Origin: an uncultured Eubacteriales bacterium
GTDB taxonomy: Bacteria > Bacillota > Clostridia > Oscillospirales > Oscillospiraceae
Assembly (NCBI GenBank): GCA_902496595.1
Contig: CABVBV010000044.1
Span: 1 to 14,302 of the forward strand
Length of the DNA: 14,302 nucleotides
Reading direction: 5' to 3'
Of the stretch, positions 13,930-14,302 are shown piece after piece; positions within the stretch are counted from its first letter, which is position 1; each line of letters starts with the position of its first letter. The position numbers were made by a program, and so were the translations under genes. The notes under the pieces are model-generated. The model was not told where the DNA came from. It searched no databases and was given only the letters and a program-made list of their open reading frames with translations.

Positions 13930-13976
13930 GCGAGGTTTGGAAGCCCTTTCGGGCTCCAAACCTCGCTTATTTTTTA
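13930..13976. terminator. Strong hairpin terminator 3' of the right SLH gene
   Basis: GCGAGGTTTGG.AGCCC (13930-13946, one bulged A) pairs with GGGCTCCAAACCTCGC (13951-13966) around the loop TTTC. A T-rich run (13967-13976) follows on the + strand, and CGTTTGCTTTATT follows on the - strand. It lies 50 bp beyond the stop codon of the - strand SLH gene at 14017 and probably ends that transcript; the T-run is better for + strand reads, so it may work both ways. Confidence 0.8.
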
Positions 13977-14016
13977 TGGGCTTGTTTTGCAACGGACCCT
14001 TTGCTTTGTTCTTTGA

Positions 14017-14302
14017 TCAAACCTCTATGGATCTCATGAATATCGCTGCCGCCTGTGCGCGGGTGGCGGTGGCGGTTGGGGTGATGAGGCCGTTCTCGTC
14101 GCCCTCGATGATGCCGGCGCCGCAGGCCCACTGGAAGGCGCTTATCGCCCACTCGCTGACCTGGTCAGCATCGGCGTAGCTGAGAATGTTCGTCTCCTCG
14201 CCGACACTCACGTCTTGGCCCTTGTAGACGGCGTAGCGGTAGAGCATCGTGATAAGCTGCTCGCGGGTCACGTCGCCCATCGGGTCGGTGCCGTCGGAGA
14301 TG
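14017..14302 (-). CDS. C-terminus of a second SLH-domain surface protein (partial)
   Basis: The last 95 codons of a gene that enters from the right edge. They encode the end of one SLH domain (ISDGTDPMGDVTREQLITML) and a complete final one (SEWAISAFQWACGAGIIEG ... ATATRAQAAAIFMRSIEV). The stretch VGEETNILSYAD..DQ is nearly identical to the third SLH domain of the protein at 8193, and the DNA is similar too (for example GTTCGTCTCCTC), so the two genes are paralogues. The protein would be attached to the cell wall; its function depends on sequence beyond the window. The stop is followed by the terminator at 13930-13976. Confidence 0.9.
   Translation of the reverse strand, partial: ISDGTDPMGDVTREQLITMLYRYAVYKGQDVSVGEETNILSYADADQVSEWAISAFQWACGAGIIEGDENGLITPTATATRAQAAAIFMRSIEV

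Overview
The window looks like chromosomal DNA from a high-GC, Gram-positive member of the Clostridia, probably a gut Oscillospirales-type organism. This is an inference from a lipobox-type solute-binding protein, S-layer-homology (SLH) surface proteins with GLUG and YDG/MBG-type repeats, a DUF624 (YesL-like) protein and strong GGAGG ribosome sites. No rRNA, tRNA or CRISPR array is visible.

Left part (about 1-8180): one tightly packed seven-gene operon on the + strand for uptake and breakdown of alpha-1,6-glucans (dextran fragments, isomalto-oligosaccharides or their cyclic forms). Order: lipoprotein sugar-binding protein, two MalF/MalG-type permeases, a cytosolic GH66 enzyme (dextranase/cycloisomaltooligosaccharide glucanotransferase family), an AraC-type regulator, a DUF624 membrane protein, and a GH13_31 oligo-1,6-glucosidase. 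The GH13_31 enzyme carries the valine after its nucleophile that is associated with alpha-1,6 specificity. From the permeases onward the genes are 1-4 bp apart or nearly touching. A strong UUCG-capped hairpin separates the binding-protein gene from the permease genes. No ATP-binding subunit is encoded here, so a shared MsmK-like ATPase elsewhere is expected. Upstream lie a promoter and two copies of an 11-bp inverted sequence exactly 70 bp apart, a good candidate operator pair. The operon ends in a bidirectional terminator shared with the convergent gene.

Middle part (8193-12707, - strand): a very large secreted SLH-anchored surface protein. It has a signal peptide, a cysteine-patterned GLUG beta-repeat region, YDG/MBG-type immunoglobulin-like repeats, an InlB-B-like repeat and three C-terminal SLH domains. 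It is broken into two pieces by a single in-frame TAA at 10017-10019, exactly where a YDG-type repeat should have a tyrosine. As written, the N-terminal piece would be secreted without its wall anchor. Its promoter is near consensus and is followed by a leader with two hairpins.

Right part (12850-14302): a patchwork. An OmpR-type response-regulator gene starts normally but breaks off inside its winged helix at about 13543. It joins without a gap to an internal fragment of a radical-SAM gene in the opposite orientation, which joins the first 48 codons or so of an IS1182-like transposase. No sensor kinase follows. Beyond a strong terminator the window ends in the C-terminus of a second SLH protein paralogous to the first. 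The left operon looks intact and functional; the right third looks like a decayed or misassembled junction region between two SLH genes.
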